A program made the position numbers and the translations under genes. This document shows positions 9,635 to 18,332 of a DNA stretch of 35,008 nt, piece after piece. The first letter of the stretch is position 1; each line of letters starts with the position of its first letter. The notes under the pieces are model-generated. The model was not told the origin of the DNA, did no database searches, and saw only the letters and a list, made by a program, of their open reading frames with translations. This DNA comes from Gammaproteobacteria bacterium (GTDB taxonomy: Bacteria > Pseudomonadota > Gammaproteobacteria > Chromatiales > Chromatiaceae), in assembly GCA_009908845.1 (NCBI GenBank), contig JAAAOQ010000256.1, positions 1-35,008 on the forward strand. Direction: 5' to 3'.

Positions 9635-10975
9635 GTGAAACGCAAATATTTCGGTACCGATGGGATTCGGGGGCGGGTCGGTGACCCCAGCGTGAGCCCG
9701 GACTTCGTTGTCAAGCTGGGGTGGGCCGCTGGACGCGTCCTCGGTCAGGGTGACGGAAGCATGGTCCTGATCGGAAAGGACACACGCATCTCGGGTTATA
9801 TGTTCGAGTCCGCCCTGGAGGCCGGCTTGGTCGCCGCCGGTACCGATATTCGCTTACTCGGGCCCATGCCAACACCAGGCGTTGCCTATTTGACACGAAC
9901 CTTTCGGGCGGCGGCCGGGATCGTGATCACCGCCTCGCACAACCCTTACGATGACAACGGCATCAAGTTCTTCTCGCGCGACGGTGACAAGCTGCCGGAT
10001 GAGCTGGAGCAGACGATCGAAGAGGCGATCGATCAACCGTTGGTGACCGTGCCGTCGGCCGATCTCGGCAAGGTCAGGCGGGTCGAGGACGCGGCCGGCC
10101 GGTATATCGAGTTCTGTAAGAGCAGCATACCGGCCTCGACCTCGCTCAAGGGGCTAAAGATCGTGCTCGATTGCGCGAACGGTGCGACCTACAACATCGC
10201 CCCTTATGTGTTCGAGGAGCTTGGCGCCTCTGTCGTCACGATCGGTACGCGGCCGGATGGGTTCAACATCAATCGCGAGGTCGGTTCGACCAAGCCGGGC
10301 GCGTTGGCTGAAACGGTGATTGCCGAAGGTGCTGAGCTTGGGATCGCATTCGACGGCGATGGGGATCGACTGATGATGGTCGATGCCGAAGGGTCGATCG
10401 TCGATGGCGATGCGCTGATCTACGTGATCGCCAAATCACGCCTTGAGCGCGAGGCGCTCCAGGGCAACGTCGTCGGCACCCTGATGAGCAATCTCGGGCT
10501 GGAGATGGCGTTGCGCCGGCTCGATGTCGGCTTCGTTCGGACTCAGGTCGGTGACCGCTACATCATGGAACGGCTCAAGCGGGACGGCGGGGTCCTCGGC
10601 GGTGAGCCGTCCGGACACATCATTTGCCGTGATCGCACCAGTACCGGCGATGGGATCATCGCTGCATTGCAGGTATTACAGGCATTGAGCGACGCTGATC
10701 TGACTCTGGCAGATGCGACACGGCCGGTCGAGCGTTATCCTCAGGTGTTGATCAATGTCCGGCTGGAGCGTCGGGTTGACGTGATGTCTCGGCCCCGTAT
10801 CCAAGCAGCGGTGCGCGACGCCGAGACGGCGCTCGGCGACCGAGGGCGGATACTCCTCCGCCATTCGGGCACTGAGCCTTTGGTTCGGGTCATGGTTGAA
10901 GGCCAAGACGCAACCGATGTCCAAGCGTTTGCCGAGCAGCTTGCGGACCTGGTGCGAGATGAGCTCGGAGCTTGA
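9635..10975 (+). CDS. glmM: Phosphoglucosamine mutase GlmM
   Basis: 446 residues from GTG 9635, matching the usual length. It interconverts glucosamine-6-phosphate and glucosamine-1-phosphate on the way to UDP-GlcNAc for peptidoglycan and lipopolysaccharide. Visible: [10 protein letters not shown] at the N-terminus, the phosphoserine loop [11 protein letters not shown] with Ser101, the metal-binding loop FDGDGDR (Asp240, 242, 244), the sugar loop GGEPSGHI and the phosphate-binding [15 protein letters not shown] near the C-terminus. The frame also has an in-frame ATG at 9608, but starting at GTG gives the family's standard N-terminus. folP-glmM linkage is conserved in gammaproteobacteria. Confidence 0.96.
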   Translation: MKRKYFGTDGIRGRVGDPSVSPDFVVKLGWAAGRVLGQGDGSMVLIGKDTRISGYMFESALEAGLVAAGTDIRLLGPMPTPGVAYLTRTFRAAAGIVITASHNPYDDNGIKFFSRDGDKLPDELEQTIEEAIDQPLVTVPSADLGKVRRVEDAAGRYIEFCKSSIPASTSLKGLKIVLDCANGATYNIAPYVFEELGASVVTIGTRPDGFNINREVGSTKPGALAETVIAEGAELGIAFDGDGDRLMMVDAEGSIVDGDALIYVIAKSRLEREALQGNVVGTLMSNLGLEMALRRLDVGFVRTQVGDRYIMERLKRDGGVLGGEPSGHIICRDRTSTGDGIIAALQVLQALSDADLTLADATRPVERYPQVLINVRLERRVDVMSRPRIQAAVRDAETALGDRGRILLRHSGTEPLVRVMVEGQDATDVQAFAEQLADLVRDELGA

Positions 10976-11185
10976 GTGCCGACTCGGGTGCCGCTTCTAC
11001 GAAATGGCGCCCGGGTTTGATGTCAGAATCAAGCATCGAGCGTCGCGCAGGCCTCCCGATCGCCGCGCCGAGCGCTCGTCTCCTATGACAGTCGCTTGAG
11101 CGCAAACGCTGTATCACCGACAATCGGGGCCGTTCTGGCTGCGCCGAGTCCGCCGCCTGTGGTATTGCATTCCGGGGAGAAGTGA

Positions 11186-12553
11186 ATGTCGACGACCTCG
11201 ATGCATGGCATGTGGTCCTCGCGCCTGGCCTTTATCTTCGCGGCGACCGGTTCTGCGGTCGGCCTCGGGAACATCTGGCGCTTTCCCTACACCGCTGGTG
11301 AGTATGGCGGCGGTGCGTTCGTGCTCATCTACCTGGTCTGTGTCGCGGCGATCGGTGTGCCGATCATGATCGCCGAGGTCATGCTGGGCCGGCGCGGGCG
11401 ACAAAGTCCGATCAACACCATGCGGGCACTGGCTGAGCAGCAGGGCGTGAGCCCGCTCTGGCAGCTGCTCGGCTGGATGGGCATCCTGTCGGGCTTCCTG
11501 ATCCTGTCGTTCTACAGCGTGATCGCTGGCTGGACGATGGGCTACGTCTTCCGTGCCGGAAGCGGGCAGTTCGCTGGAATCGATGGTGCTGGGTCCGAGG
11601 CCATCTTTGGCGCGCTCACGGCCGATCCGGAGCGGCTCCTGGCCTGGCACACCATCTTCATGGTGCTCGTTGTGATGGTCGTCGCGCGCGGTGTCGCCAG
11701 CGGGCTGGAGCGGGCAGTGCGTCTGCTGATGCCGGCCCTGTTCCTGCTGTTGGTCGTGATGGTGATCTATGCGTCACAGGCCGGTGATTTCGCTGCCGGG
11801 GTCAGCTACCTCTTCACCCCAGATTTCAGTGAGCTCCAAGCCAATGCGGGTGAGGCGATCCTCAGCGCGATGGGGCAGGCCTTCTTCAGCCTGAGCCTGG
11901 GCATGGGGGCGATCATGATCTACGGCTCTTATCTGAGCAGTCACGCCTCGATCGGAGCCAATGCCGCGATCATCGCCGGGATGGACACCTTGGTCGCCGT
12001 GCTCGCCGGGCTCGCGATCTTCCCAATCGTCTTTGCCAACGGTCTCGAGCCCGGTGCAGGCCCGGGCCTAATCTTCCAGACCCTCCCCGTCGCGTTCGGC
12101 CAGATGCCGTTCGGCGCGTTTTTCGGTGCGCTATTCTTCATGCTGCTGGTCTTCGCGGCCTGGACCTCTGCGATCTCGTTGCTCGAGCCCATGGTCGCCT
12201 ACTTGGTCGAGAACCGTGGCTTCAGCCGGGTGCGCGCCTCGCTGTTGGCTGGTGTGACGGTCTGGGCACTCGGGATCGCCTGTCTGTTGTCGTTGAACGA
12301 ATGGTCCAGCTTCACGATCTTCGGCAAGGGGATTCTCGATCTCTTCGATTATCTGACCGCGAACATCTTGCTGCCGCTTGGCGGCATCTTCATCGCGATC
12401 TTTGCGGGCTGGGTGCTCAATCAGCAGGTAACGCGTGACGAACTGGGCGCCAGCAATGGCGCGCGCCTCTATAGGGTCTGGCGGGGGCTGATACGCTGGT
12501 TCGCGCCGCTCTGTGTGATCCTTGTCTTCTTCAATGCAGTTGGACTGATTTGA
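11186..12553 (+). CDS. Sodium-dependent transporter, neurotransmitter:sodium symporter (NSS/SNF) family
   Basis: 455 residues with 11 to 12 likely membrane helices and the LeuT fold. TM1 carries the sodium/substrate signature FAATGSAVGLGNIWRFPY followed by GGGAFVLIYL, as in LeuT. Other typical parts are MIAEVMLGRRGR after TM2, FYSVIAGWTMGY in TM3, AFFSLSLGMGAIMIYGSY in TM6 and WTSAISLLEP in TM8. It probably imports an amino acid or related solute with Na+; the substrate is unknown. The ATG at 11186 follows GGGGAGAAG. The stop is one base before the ratA start, so transport and ratA-rnfH may be cotranscribed; a functional link is not evident. Confidence 0.93.
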   Translation: MSTTSMHGMWSSRLAFIFAATGSAVGLGNIWRFPYTAGEYGGGAFVLIYLVCVAAIGVPIMIAEVMLGRRGRQSPINTMRALAEQQGVSPLWQLLGWMGILSGFLILSFYSVIAGWTMGYVFRAGSGQFAGIDGAGSEAIFGALTADPERLLAWHTIFMVLVVMVVARGVASGLERAVRLLMPALFLLLVVMVIYASQAGDFAAGVSYLFTPDFSELQANAGEAILSAMGQAFFSLSLGMGAIMIYGSYLSSHASIGANAAIIAGMDTLVAVLAGLAIFPIVFANGLEPGAGPGLIFQTLPVAFGQMPFGAFFGALFFMLLVFAAWTSAISLLEPMVAYLVENRGFSRVRASLLAGVTVWALGIACLLSLNEWSSFTIFGKGILDLFDYLTANILLPLGGIFIAIFAGWVLNQQVTRDELGASNGARLYRVWRGLIRWFAPLCVILVFFNAVGLI

Positions 12554-12554
12554 C

Positions 12555-12989
12555 GTGCCCCTTGTAAAGAAAAGCGCGCTGGTTCGTCACTCGGCGCAGC
12601 AGATGTTCGATCTGGTCGCCGATGTGGAGGGCTATCCCAAGTTCCTGCCCTGGTGCGATGCCGCCACGCTGTTGTCCCGCAGTGAAGACGAGCTCTGCGG
12701 CCGAATCGAGGTCGCGCGCCTGGGGGTGCGCCAGGTCTTCGCGACCTGCAACAAGCTCGAGCCGCCGGAACGGATGTACCTTGATCTGAAGGAAGGCCCA
12801 TTCCGAAAACTCACTGGCGTCTGGAGCTTTACCCCTCTACGTCAGGATGCCTGCAAGGTCGAGCTGGAGCTCGAGTTCGAGTTCTCAGGTCGGTTGATCG
12901 ACAAGGCGTTTGGAGGTGTCTTTGGTCAGATCGCAAACTCAATGGTTGACGCCTTCTGCAAACGGGCGGACGAGGTCTATGGTGACTGA
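12555..12989 (+). CDS. ratA: RatA/COQ10-type START-like domain protein
   Basis: 144 residues, the standard length for the RatA (YfjG)/Coq10 family. The sequence starts VKKSALVRHSAQQMFDLVADVEGYPKFLPWC and ends FGQIANSMVDAFCKRADEVYG, both diagnostic; the fold is a lipid-binding START/polyketide-cyclase barrel. Mitochondrial Coq10 helps ubiquinone function, and E. coli RatA was described as a ribosome-association inhibitor, so the role in this organism is unsettled. It begins with GTG one base after the symporter stop and overlaps rnfH at its end, which indicates an operon. Confidence 0.92.
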   Translation: MPLVKKSALVRHSAQQMFDLVADVEGYPKFLPWCDAATLLSRSEDELCGRIEVARLGVRQVFATCNKLEPPERMYLDLKEGPFRKLTGVWSFTPLRQDACKVELELEFEFSGRLIDKAFGGVFGQIANSMVDAFCKRADEVYGD

Positions 12990-13272
12990 GCAGACGATTC
13001 AGGTAGAGGTTGCCTATGCGCGTGAGCATGCGCAGGCATTGCTGCCGGTACAGGGTGAGGCCGGAATGACCGTTGCCGATGCGATCGAGCGCTCCGGCAT
13101 CCAAGCGCGCCTCCCGGAGATCGACCTCACGGTCAACAAGGTCGGGATCTTTGGCAAGGTCACGAAGCTCGATCAGGTGCTCGCCGGCGGTGATCGGGTC
13201 GAGATCTATCCGCCGCTGATTGCTGATCCGAAGCAGGCACGCAAGCAGCGCGCTGGCGGCGAAAAGGGTTAG
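12979..13272 (+). CDS. rnfH: RnfH family ubiquitin-like protein
   Basis: 97 residues with the RnfH (RatB/YfjF) pattern: VEVAYA at the start, GMTVADAIERSGI, VGIFGKVTKLDQVLAGGDRVEIYPPL and a basic tail (PKQARKQR). The fold is beta-grasp; the molecular role is not established, despite the name linking it to the Rnf electron-transport complex in Rhodobacter. ATG 12979 overlaps the ratA stop by 11 bases; GTG 12982 is an alternative. ratA-rnfH pairing is a widely conserved gammaproteobacterial arrangement. Confidence 0.92.
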   Translation: MVTEQTIQVEVAYAREHAQALLPVQGEAGMTVADAIERSGIQARLPEIDLTVNKVGIFGKVTKLDQVLAGGDRVEIYPPLIADPKQARKQRAGGEKG

Positions 13273-13400
13273 CGTGACCCGCCCCGGGGTGCCGCAGGTC
13301 TGGCGGGCTGGTGGTCTCGCGCTGGGCAGCATGAACCGCCCTCAAACATGCGTTCGGTCTCCTGAGCGCCTGTCCGCGGATGAACTGAGCACCCCAGATT

Positions 13401-13460
13401 CCGGGCGACCGGTCGCGGTCGCTTCGGGCAGCAATGGATGGGCAATCCCTAAGGGTGGCT
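13401..13460 (+). repeat. Dispersed palindromic repeat family 2, copy 1
   Basis: Sixty bases that align without gaps to 23681-23740 with about 45 identities. The core GCGACCGGTCGC is a perfect 12-base palindrome, followed by GCTTCGGG and a GCAA..GATG..CAAT..CCT tail in both copies. It lies between the convergent rnfH and bamE genes. Confidence 0.6.
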
Positions 13461-13467
13461 AGGCCGG

Positions 13468-13974
13468 CTAATCATCGGTTGTCTCGAGGCCGACCGCGTT
13501 CAGCGTTCGCCTGATGATCCCGCGATTGTCCTGCCAATCCGGGACCTCGACGACCAGCATCTCCTGCTGCTCGGCGGCGCGTGCGGCAGCCGGGTCGGGC
13601 TCGGCAAATCCCTCGATGCTGACCAGTTGATCATCCTCGAACCAGAGGGTGAGCTGCTTCCTGTCCATCGGGTTGTGTCCGCGACGGATCGTATAGATGT
13701 AATCCCACCGGTTGGTGTGGAACATGTCCGTCAGCAAGGGCGTGCCGAGCACATAGCGGACCTGCTCGCGATTCATCCCCAGCTCGATCTGGTTGACCAT
13801 CTGCTCAGTGATGATATTCCCTTGCTGTACCGTCATCTTGTAGACGAACGGCAGCTCCGAGAGGACCGAGTCGCTCCTGTAGGGATCATCCTGCTTCTTG
13901 TCGCGGGCGCAGCCGGCTGCTGCGAGCACCAACGGCAGAGATACAACCACACTAAGAATGACAAGCCTTCGCAT
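13468..13974 (-). CDS. bamE: Outer membrane protein assembly factor BamE (SmpA/OmlA)
   Basis: 168 residues. Signal peptide MRRLVILSVVV... with lipobox AAAGC, lipidated Cys22. The BamE core is clear: YKMTVQQGNIITEQMVNQIELGMNREQVRYVLGTPLLTD followed by RWDYIYTIRRG and LTLWFEDDQLV. BamE is the small lipoprotein of the BAM complex that folds outer-membrane beta-barrels. The length beyond the core, about 60 residues with Ala/Glu-rich sequence, is longer than in E. coli. An in-frame TTG sits one codon earlier, but ATG 13974 is the natural start. It is divergent from fur across about 100 bases, as in several gammaproteobacteria. Confidence 0.95.
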   Translation of the reverse strand: MRRLVILSVVVSLPLVLAAAGCARDKKQDDPYRSDSVLSELPFVYKMTVQQGNIITEQMVNQIELGMNREQVRYVLGTPLLTDMFHTNRWDYIYTIRRGHNPMDRKQLTLWFEDDQLVSIEGFAEPDPAAARAAEQQEMLVVEVPDWQDNRGIIRRTLNAVGLETTDD

Positions 13975-14075
13975 CAATCTGCTATAAAGGGAACAGTTGA
14001 GTCACAAGCAGATGGTACCGCAGATGAGCGAAGCGCATCATTCTTCGAGCCACGCGAGCCGCGTCAGGGTCTACG
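13975..14075. promoter_or_regulatory. Shared divergent promoter region of bamE and fur
   Basis: About 100 bases between two divergent starts. CTTTATA on the minus strand (near 13980-13990) is a possible bamE -10 element. I do not see a full Fur box of the GATAATGATAATCATTATC type, so autoregulation cannot be shown by eye. Confidence 0.4.
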
Positions 14076-14543
14076 ATGGATAAGAGTCAGCCGATCGAGA
14101 ATCAGCGTCAGATCAAACAGGCGGGGCTGAAGGTCACGGTCCCGCGACTGAAGATCCTGCACATCCTTGAGACCAGCGAGCAGCGTCACCTCAGTGCGGA
14201 GGAGGTCTACAAGGAACTGCTTGCGGCAGAGGAGGAGATCGGGCTCGCCACCGTTTATCGGGTGCTGACGCAGTTCGAGAGTGCGGGGCTGGTCATGCGC
14301 CATCACTTCGAGGGCGGGCAGTCGGTCTTCGAGCTGAACCGTGGCGGTCATCACGACCACCTGGTCTGCGTCAAGTGCGGTGCTGTGATCGAGTTCTATG
14401 ATGACCTGATCGAGGAGCGTCAGCGCGCTATCGCCCAGGAAAAAGGCTTTAAGATCGTCGATCATGCACTGGTCATCTATGGCGACTGCCTCGAGGGTGA
14501 GGCCTGTCCGCGGCGAGCGAATGCCACAAAGCGGCACGGCTGA
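14076..14543 (+). CDS. fur: Ferric uptake regulator Fur
   Basis: 155 residues. N-terminal winged helix with the Fur pattern IKQAGLKVTVPRLKILHIL and LATVYRVLTQFESAGLV; then the metal-binding HHDH at 92-95 and CVKC at 98-101, with further Cys138 and Cys144. It senses Fe(II) and represses iron-uptake genes. The last 23 bases overlap the start of the L,D-transpeptidase gene, so the two are probably translated from one message. It is divergent from bamE. Confidence 0.96.
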   Translation: MDKSQPIENQRQIKQAGLKVTVPRLKILHILETSEQRHLSAEEVYKELLAAEEEIGLATVYRVLTQFESAGLVMRHHFEGGQSVFELNRGGHHDHLVCVKCGAVIEFYDDLIEERQRAIAQEKGFKIVDHALVIYGDCLEGEACPRRANATKRHG

Positions 14544-15087
14544 CCGGAGATCGGGAACCGCCGTAGCCGACGCTTCGATCGAGCACTCGCAGGAGGCGCG
14601 CGCGCCAGCTCGTGCGCGGATCGAGATCAGCCTCGCCCATCAGCAGCTGCGGCTGCGCGATGGGGAGCTCCTTCTGGCACAGTTTCCGGTCTCGACCGGC
14701 GCGCATGGACCCGGTGAGCGCAACGGTAGCGGTGGGACGCCGCGTGGGCATCATCGTATCCGCGTCAAGGTCGGTGGCGGCTGCCCGACTGGCGCCGTTT
14801 TTCGCGGCCGCCGCTGGACCGGCGAGGTCTATTCCGAGCGCCTCGGGAGGATGCAGCCCGGGCGTGATTGGATCCTGAGCCGCCTCCTGTGGCTGTCCGG
14901 ACTCGAGCCCGGGCGCAATCGCTATGGCTGCGTCGATACCTTGCGGCGCTACATCTACATCCACGGCTGCCCTGACAGTGAGCCGATGGGTGTTCCGCGC
15001 TCGCACGGCTGTGTACGGATGCGCAATGCCGACGTGATGTGGCTCTTCGATCGGGTCCCGGTCGGCTGCCGGGTGATCATCGACTGA
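14521..15087 (+). CDS. L,D-transpeptidase (YkuD domain)
   Basis: 188 residues from ATG 14521. The YkuD catalytic motif is complete: IHG at 147-149 and SHGCVRM at 161-167 with catalytic Cys164. The upstream part (RIEISLAHQQLRLRDGELL, FPVSTG, GTPRGHHRI) matches the start of the domain. Family members form 3-3 crosslinks in peptidoglycan or attach proteins to it. No signal peptide or membrane helix is visible in any reasonable start, which is odd for an enzyme acting outside; export may occur by another route or the substrate may differ. The gene overlaps fur by 23 bases and ends 10 bases before a peptide-permease gene, so an operon fur-ldt-permeases is likely. Confidence 0.88.
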   Translation: MPQSGTADRRSGTAVADASIEHSQEARAPARARIEISLAHQQLRLRDGELLLAQFPVSTGAHGPGERNGSGGTPRGHHRIRVKVGGGCPTGAVFRGRRWTGEVYSERLGRMQPGRDWILSRLLWLSGLEPGRNRYGCVDTLRRYIYIHGCPDSEPMGVPRSHGCVRMRNADVMWLFDRVPVGCRVIID

Positions 15088-15097
15088 CAGGTGTCGA

Positions 15098-16018
15098 ATG
15101 CTGCAACAGTTCGGCATTCGCGCTGCGGCTGCGTTGTTGGTGATCTGGGGTGCCTGCACCCTGGTGTTCCTGCTGATCCATCTGGTCCCTGGTGATCCGG
15201 TCGAGGCGATGCTTGGGGAGACCACGCGCGCCGCAGATCGCGAGGCGATGCGCGCGGCGCTCGGGCTCGATGCGCCGTTGTGGCGGCAGTATCTCGACTA
15301 CCTCAATGGCTTGATACGTCTGGATCTTGGTGAGTCGCTGCGCGAGCAGCGACCCGTGACCCGAATCCTGGCTGAACGCCTCCCGGCAACGTTGCTGCTC
15401 GCAGTCGCGTCCCTGACCCTGGCGATGCTGATCGCGGTGCCATTGGGCGTCGTCGCGGCTCGCTTTCACGGCCGCGCAGTGGACAGCCTCGCGATGGGGT
15501 TCTCACTGCTTGGGATCGCGATACCGAACTTCTGGCTTGGCCCGCTGTTGATTCTGGTGTTCTCGCTCTGGTTGGGCTGGACGCCAGTCAGCGGCATGGA
15601 GCAGCCGCTGAGCCTGGTCCTGCCAGCTCTGACCCTGGGCACGGGGCTGGCTGCGGTGCTGGCGCGCATGGTTCGCACCGCGGTGCTCGAGGTGTTGGCT
15701 GAAGACTACGTGCGCACGGCGCGTGCAAAAGGCCTGTCCGAGCAGGCCGTATTGCGCCGCCATGCGCTGCGCAACGCCTGGTTACCGGTGTTCACTCTAC
15801 TGGGCCTGCAGCTCGGTGCGTTGCTCGGCGGGGCGGTGATCACCGAGACTGTATTCGCGTGGCCGGGGATCGGGAGCCTCTTGGTCGAGGCGATTCAGAG
15901 TCGCGACTTTCCGTTGGTGCAGGGCAGCGTGCTCTTGATTGCGGCGCTTTATGTGCTGATCAACATGCTGACCGACCTGGCCTATTCCTACGTCGACCCC
16001 CGCGTGCGACTGGATTGA
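15098..16018 (+). CDS. Dipeptide/oligopeptide ABC transporter permease, DppB-like
   Basis: 306 residues, the normal length. The N-terminal helix is followed by the DppB/OppB signature HLVPGDPVEAMLG, five further helices, and the cytoplasmic EAA loop for ATPase contact (EDYVRTARAKGLSEQAVLRRHALRN, residues about 203-228). The C-terminus DLAYSYVDPRVRLD is typical. It should form one half of the membrane channel with the next gene. The stop at 16018 is immediately followed by the partner's ATG. No ATPase gene accompanies the pair. Confidence 0.92.
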   Translation: MLQQFGIRAAAALLVIWGACTLVFLLIHLVPGDPVEAMLGETTRAADREAMRAALGLDAPLWRQYLDYLNGLIRLDLGESLREQRPVTRILAERLPATLLLAVASLTLAMLIAVPLGVVAARFHGRAVDSLAMGFSLLGIAIPNFWLGPLLILVFSLWLGWTPVSGMEQPLSLVLPALTLGTGLAAVLARMVRTAVLEVLAEDYVRTARAKGLSEQAVLRRHALRNAWLPVFTLLGLQLGALLGGAVITETVFAWPGIGSLLVEAIQSRDFPLVQGSVLLIAALYVLINMLTDLAYSYVDPRVRLD

Positions 16019-16846
16019 ATGCTGCTCAAACTCCTGCCGCTGACGATCCTGCTGCTTTGGCTTTTGGCCGCGCTGCTAGGGCCACTCCTGCCTCTGGCCC
16101 CGAACGCGATCGATTTGCCAAATATCCTCGATGGTCCATCACTGAGGCGGCCGCTTGGGACGGATGACCTCGGTCGGCCCGTGCTGGACAGACTGATCGT
16201 CGGTTCCCGCACCTCGTTGCTGGTCGCGGTCAGTGTGGTCGCACTCTCGTTCCTGCTCGGCGTCCTGATCGGGGGGGCTGCCGGTCTCGTTGGTGGTTGG
16301 TTGGACCTGACCATTGTGCGCATCATCGATGTCTTCCTCGCATTCCCGGGCATCCTGCTGGCCATCGCGCTCGCGGGCGTGCTCGGGCCGGGTCTGATGA
16401 ATCTGGTTGTTGCCCTGGCCGCGGTCGGCTGGGTCGGCTATGCACGGCTGACGCGCGCACAGGTCCTCTCGTTGCGATATCGCGATCACGTGCTGGCCGC
16501 GCGGGCATTGGCCGTGCCCGGGCATCGCATCCTGATCCGTCATCTGCTGCCACTGGCGTCGGCGCCGCTGATCGTCGAGGCGACCTTTGGGCTCGCCTCG
16601 GTCGTGGTCGCAGAAGCCGGTCTTTCGTTCCTTGGTCTCGGCGTCCAGCCGCCGGCGGCCTCCTGGGGCAGCATGATTCGCGATGGCGTGGACTACATGC
16701 TGGTGTCGCCTCATCTGGTGCTTGCGCCCGGCCTGGCGTTGCTCTGCGTCGTATTGGCTGTGAATCTCGCCGGTGATCAGCTGCGCGACCGGCTCGACGT
16801 GCGCTCCTGTCGCCGTTGGTCGATCCTCAGGCGCACACGCATCTGA
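16019..16846 (+). CDS. Dipeptide/oligopeptide ABC transporter permease, DppC-like
   Basis: 275 residues with about six helices. The DppC/OppC pattern is visible: LGTDDLGRPVLDRLIVGSRTSL, FLAFPGILLAIAL, the EAA loop YRDHVLAARALAVPGHRILIRH and AGLSFLGLGVQPPAASWG. It directly abuts the DppB-like gene, so translation is probably coupled. The cytosolic ATPases must be encoded elsewhere; the nearest family-5 binding protein is at 1756-3288. The adjacent L,D-transpeptidase and nagZ suggest murein peptides as a possible substrate (inference). Confidence 0.92.
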   Translation: MLLKLLPLTILLLWLLAALLGPLLPLAPNAIDLPNILDGPSLRRPLGTDDLGRPVLDRLIVGSRTSLLVAVSVVALSFLLGVLIGGAAGLVGGWLDLTIVRIIDVFLAFPGILLAIALAGVLGPGLMNLVVALAAVGWVGYARLTRAQVLSLRYRDHVLAARALAVPGHRILIRHLLPLASAPLIVEATFGLASVVVAEAGLSFLGLGVQPPAASWGSMIRDGVDYMLVSPHLVLAPGLALLCVVLAVNLAGDQLRDRLDVRSCRRWSILRRTRI

Positions 16847-16930
16847 GGAGAGCCTTCCAGACAATGGCCTGACGCTGTGTTACAACCGCGCCGGTCGGCG
16901 CCGCTATGCGTCCAGCCTGAGGGGCAAATT

Positions 16931-17992
16931 GTGGGCATCAATCGTAATTGGAGTCATCAAGATCGAGGTGACCGACCTCTCGGGCCGGTCATGCTCGACC
17001 TCATGGGCACCGAGCTGACGGAGGAAGAGCGCGAGCTGTTGCAGCACCCTGCCGTCGGCGGTGTGATCCTGTTTACGCGTAATTTTGCAGAGCCTCGGCA
17101 AATGGTTGCGCTGACCGAGTCGATCAGGGCAACCGATGCGCGAAGCTTGCTGATCGCCGTTGATCAGGAAGGAGGAGCTGTACAGCGTTTTCGCGGCGGC
17201 CTGACCAGATTGCCCCCAGCGGCTGCCTTCGGGGCGCTTCATGCGCTCGATGCCCGGGCGGCGGCCGAAGCGGCACGCGCACTGGGCTGGCTGATGGCGG
17301 CAGAGCTGCGCGCGCTCGGGGTGGACTTCAGCTTTGCACCCGTGCTCGATGTCGAGCAAGGGGTGAGTCGGGTCATCGGTGACCGCGCCTTCGCGACGGA
17401 GCCCGATGTGGTTGCCGCTCTTGCGGGCGCCTGGCTCGATGGCGTTCGAAGCGCCGGAATGACCGGATGCGGAAAACACTTCCCGGGGCACGGCGGTGTC
17501 GTCGCGGACTCGCATCGAGAGCTGCCGGAAGACCCCCGGCCCTTTGCTGCGCTCGAGCGCTTCGATCTGCTTCCGTTCCGGCGTCTTATGGGGGCCGGGC
17601 TCGAGGCGGTGATGCCAGCCCATGTGCGCTATCCCGCGATTGCCCCGGAGCCAGCTGGCTTCTCGTCGTTCTGGCTGCGCGATCTGCTGCGGGGCCGACT
17701 CCGCTTCGAAGGCGCGATCCTCAGTGATGATCTCAATATGGCGGCAGCCGATGCAGCTGGGGTCCCCGCTGAGCGCGCGCTGGCCGCATTACAGGCCGGC
17801 TGCGACATGGTGCTGATCTGCAATAATCGGCCCGCCGCTCTGGCCATCTGTGATGCGGTAGCCGATTGGTGCGACCCTGAGTCGGACCGGCGCCTCGGTC
17901 GGTTACGCGGGCGGCAGGGGGTTGCCCTGACGGATGCGGCCCGCCGTGAGGCGGCAGAGGAATCCCTTGCGGCATTGGCGGGCTATCTCTGA
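16931..17992 (+). CDS. nagZ: Beta-N-acetylhexosaminidase NagZ
   Basis: A glycoside hydrolase family 3 enzyme of about 353 residues that removes GlcNAc from GlcNAc-anhydroMurNAc peptides during cytoplasmic peptidoglycan recycling. Motifs: GPVMLDLMGTELTEEERELL, VGGVILFTRNF, AVDQEGGAVQRFR, the His loop KHFPGHGGVVADSH (Lys182, His183) and the nucleophile region LSDDLNM (Asp around 266-267). No signal peptide, as expected. The GTG at 16931 follows GAGGGG at 16919-16924 and places about 20 extra residues before GPVMLD; ATG 16991 would cut into the conserved start. It follows the DppC-like gene by 84 bases. Confidence 0.94.
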   Translation: MGINRNWSHQDRGDRPLGPVMLDLMGTELTEEERELLQHPAVGGVILFTRNFAEPRQMVALTESIRATDARSLLIAVDQEGGAVQRFRGGLTRLPPAAAFGALHALDARAAAEAARALGWLMAAELRALGVDFSFAPVLDVEQGVSRVIGDRAFATEPDVVAALAGAWLDGVRSAGMTGCGKHFPGHGGVVADSHRELPEDPRPFAALERFDLLPFRRLMGAGLEAVMPAHVRYPAIAPEPAGFSSFWLRDLLRGRLRFEGAILSDDLNMAAADAAGVPAERALAALQAGCDMVLICNNRPAALAICDAVADWCDPESDRRLGRLRGRQGVALTDAARREAAEESLAALAGYL

Positions 17993-18332
17993 AGCGGCTG
18001 TGTCTGCTCCATGCTGGGAGATGGGTACTGAATGACCGGCCGGGGTGATTCGGTGCAGACGCAGCCGTTGCCAAACTCCGGCTGCGCAACAGCTGCGCTC
18101 AAGATGAGGTTTTCACTCTGGTGGGCCTTAGTGACTCGGTTTTGAGCCACCGCTTCGCCTGCAGCGATTGCGCGGAGCTCGACGTCCTAAACCCTGCTGT
18201 GATGGCTGTTGAGTCTGATCGAGTGCCTCTCGAAGCCTGTCTCGCCCGATCAGCGCAGAGTGCTGCAAGATTTCGCAAGAGCACCCGACTAACCGGACTG
18301 GGTCAGACGACGAAGGCCCGAGGAGACGAAGC
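17993..18332. other. Gene-free stretch of 340 bases before hpt
   Basis: No supported gene on either strand. A 7-base inverted pair CTGATCG (18215-18221) and CGATCAG (18247-18253) is the only internal symmetry noticed. GAGGAG at 18319-18324 is the hpt ribosome binding site. Confidence 0.4.
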
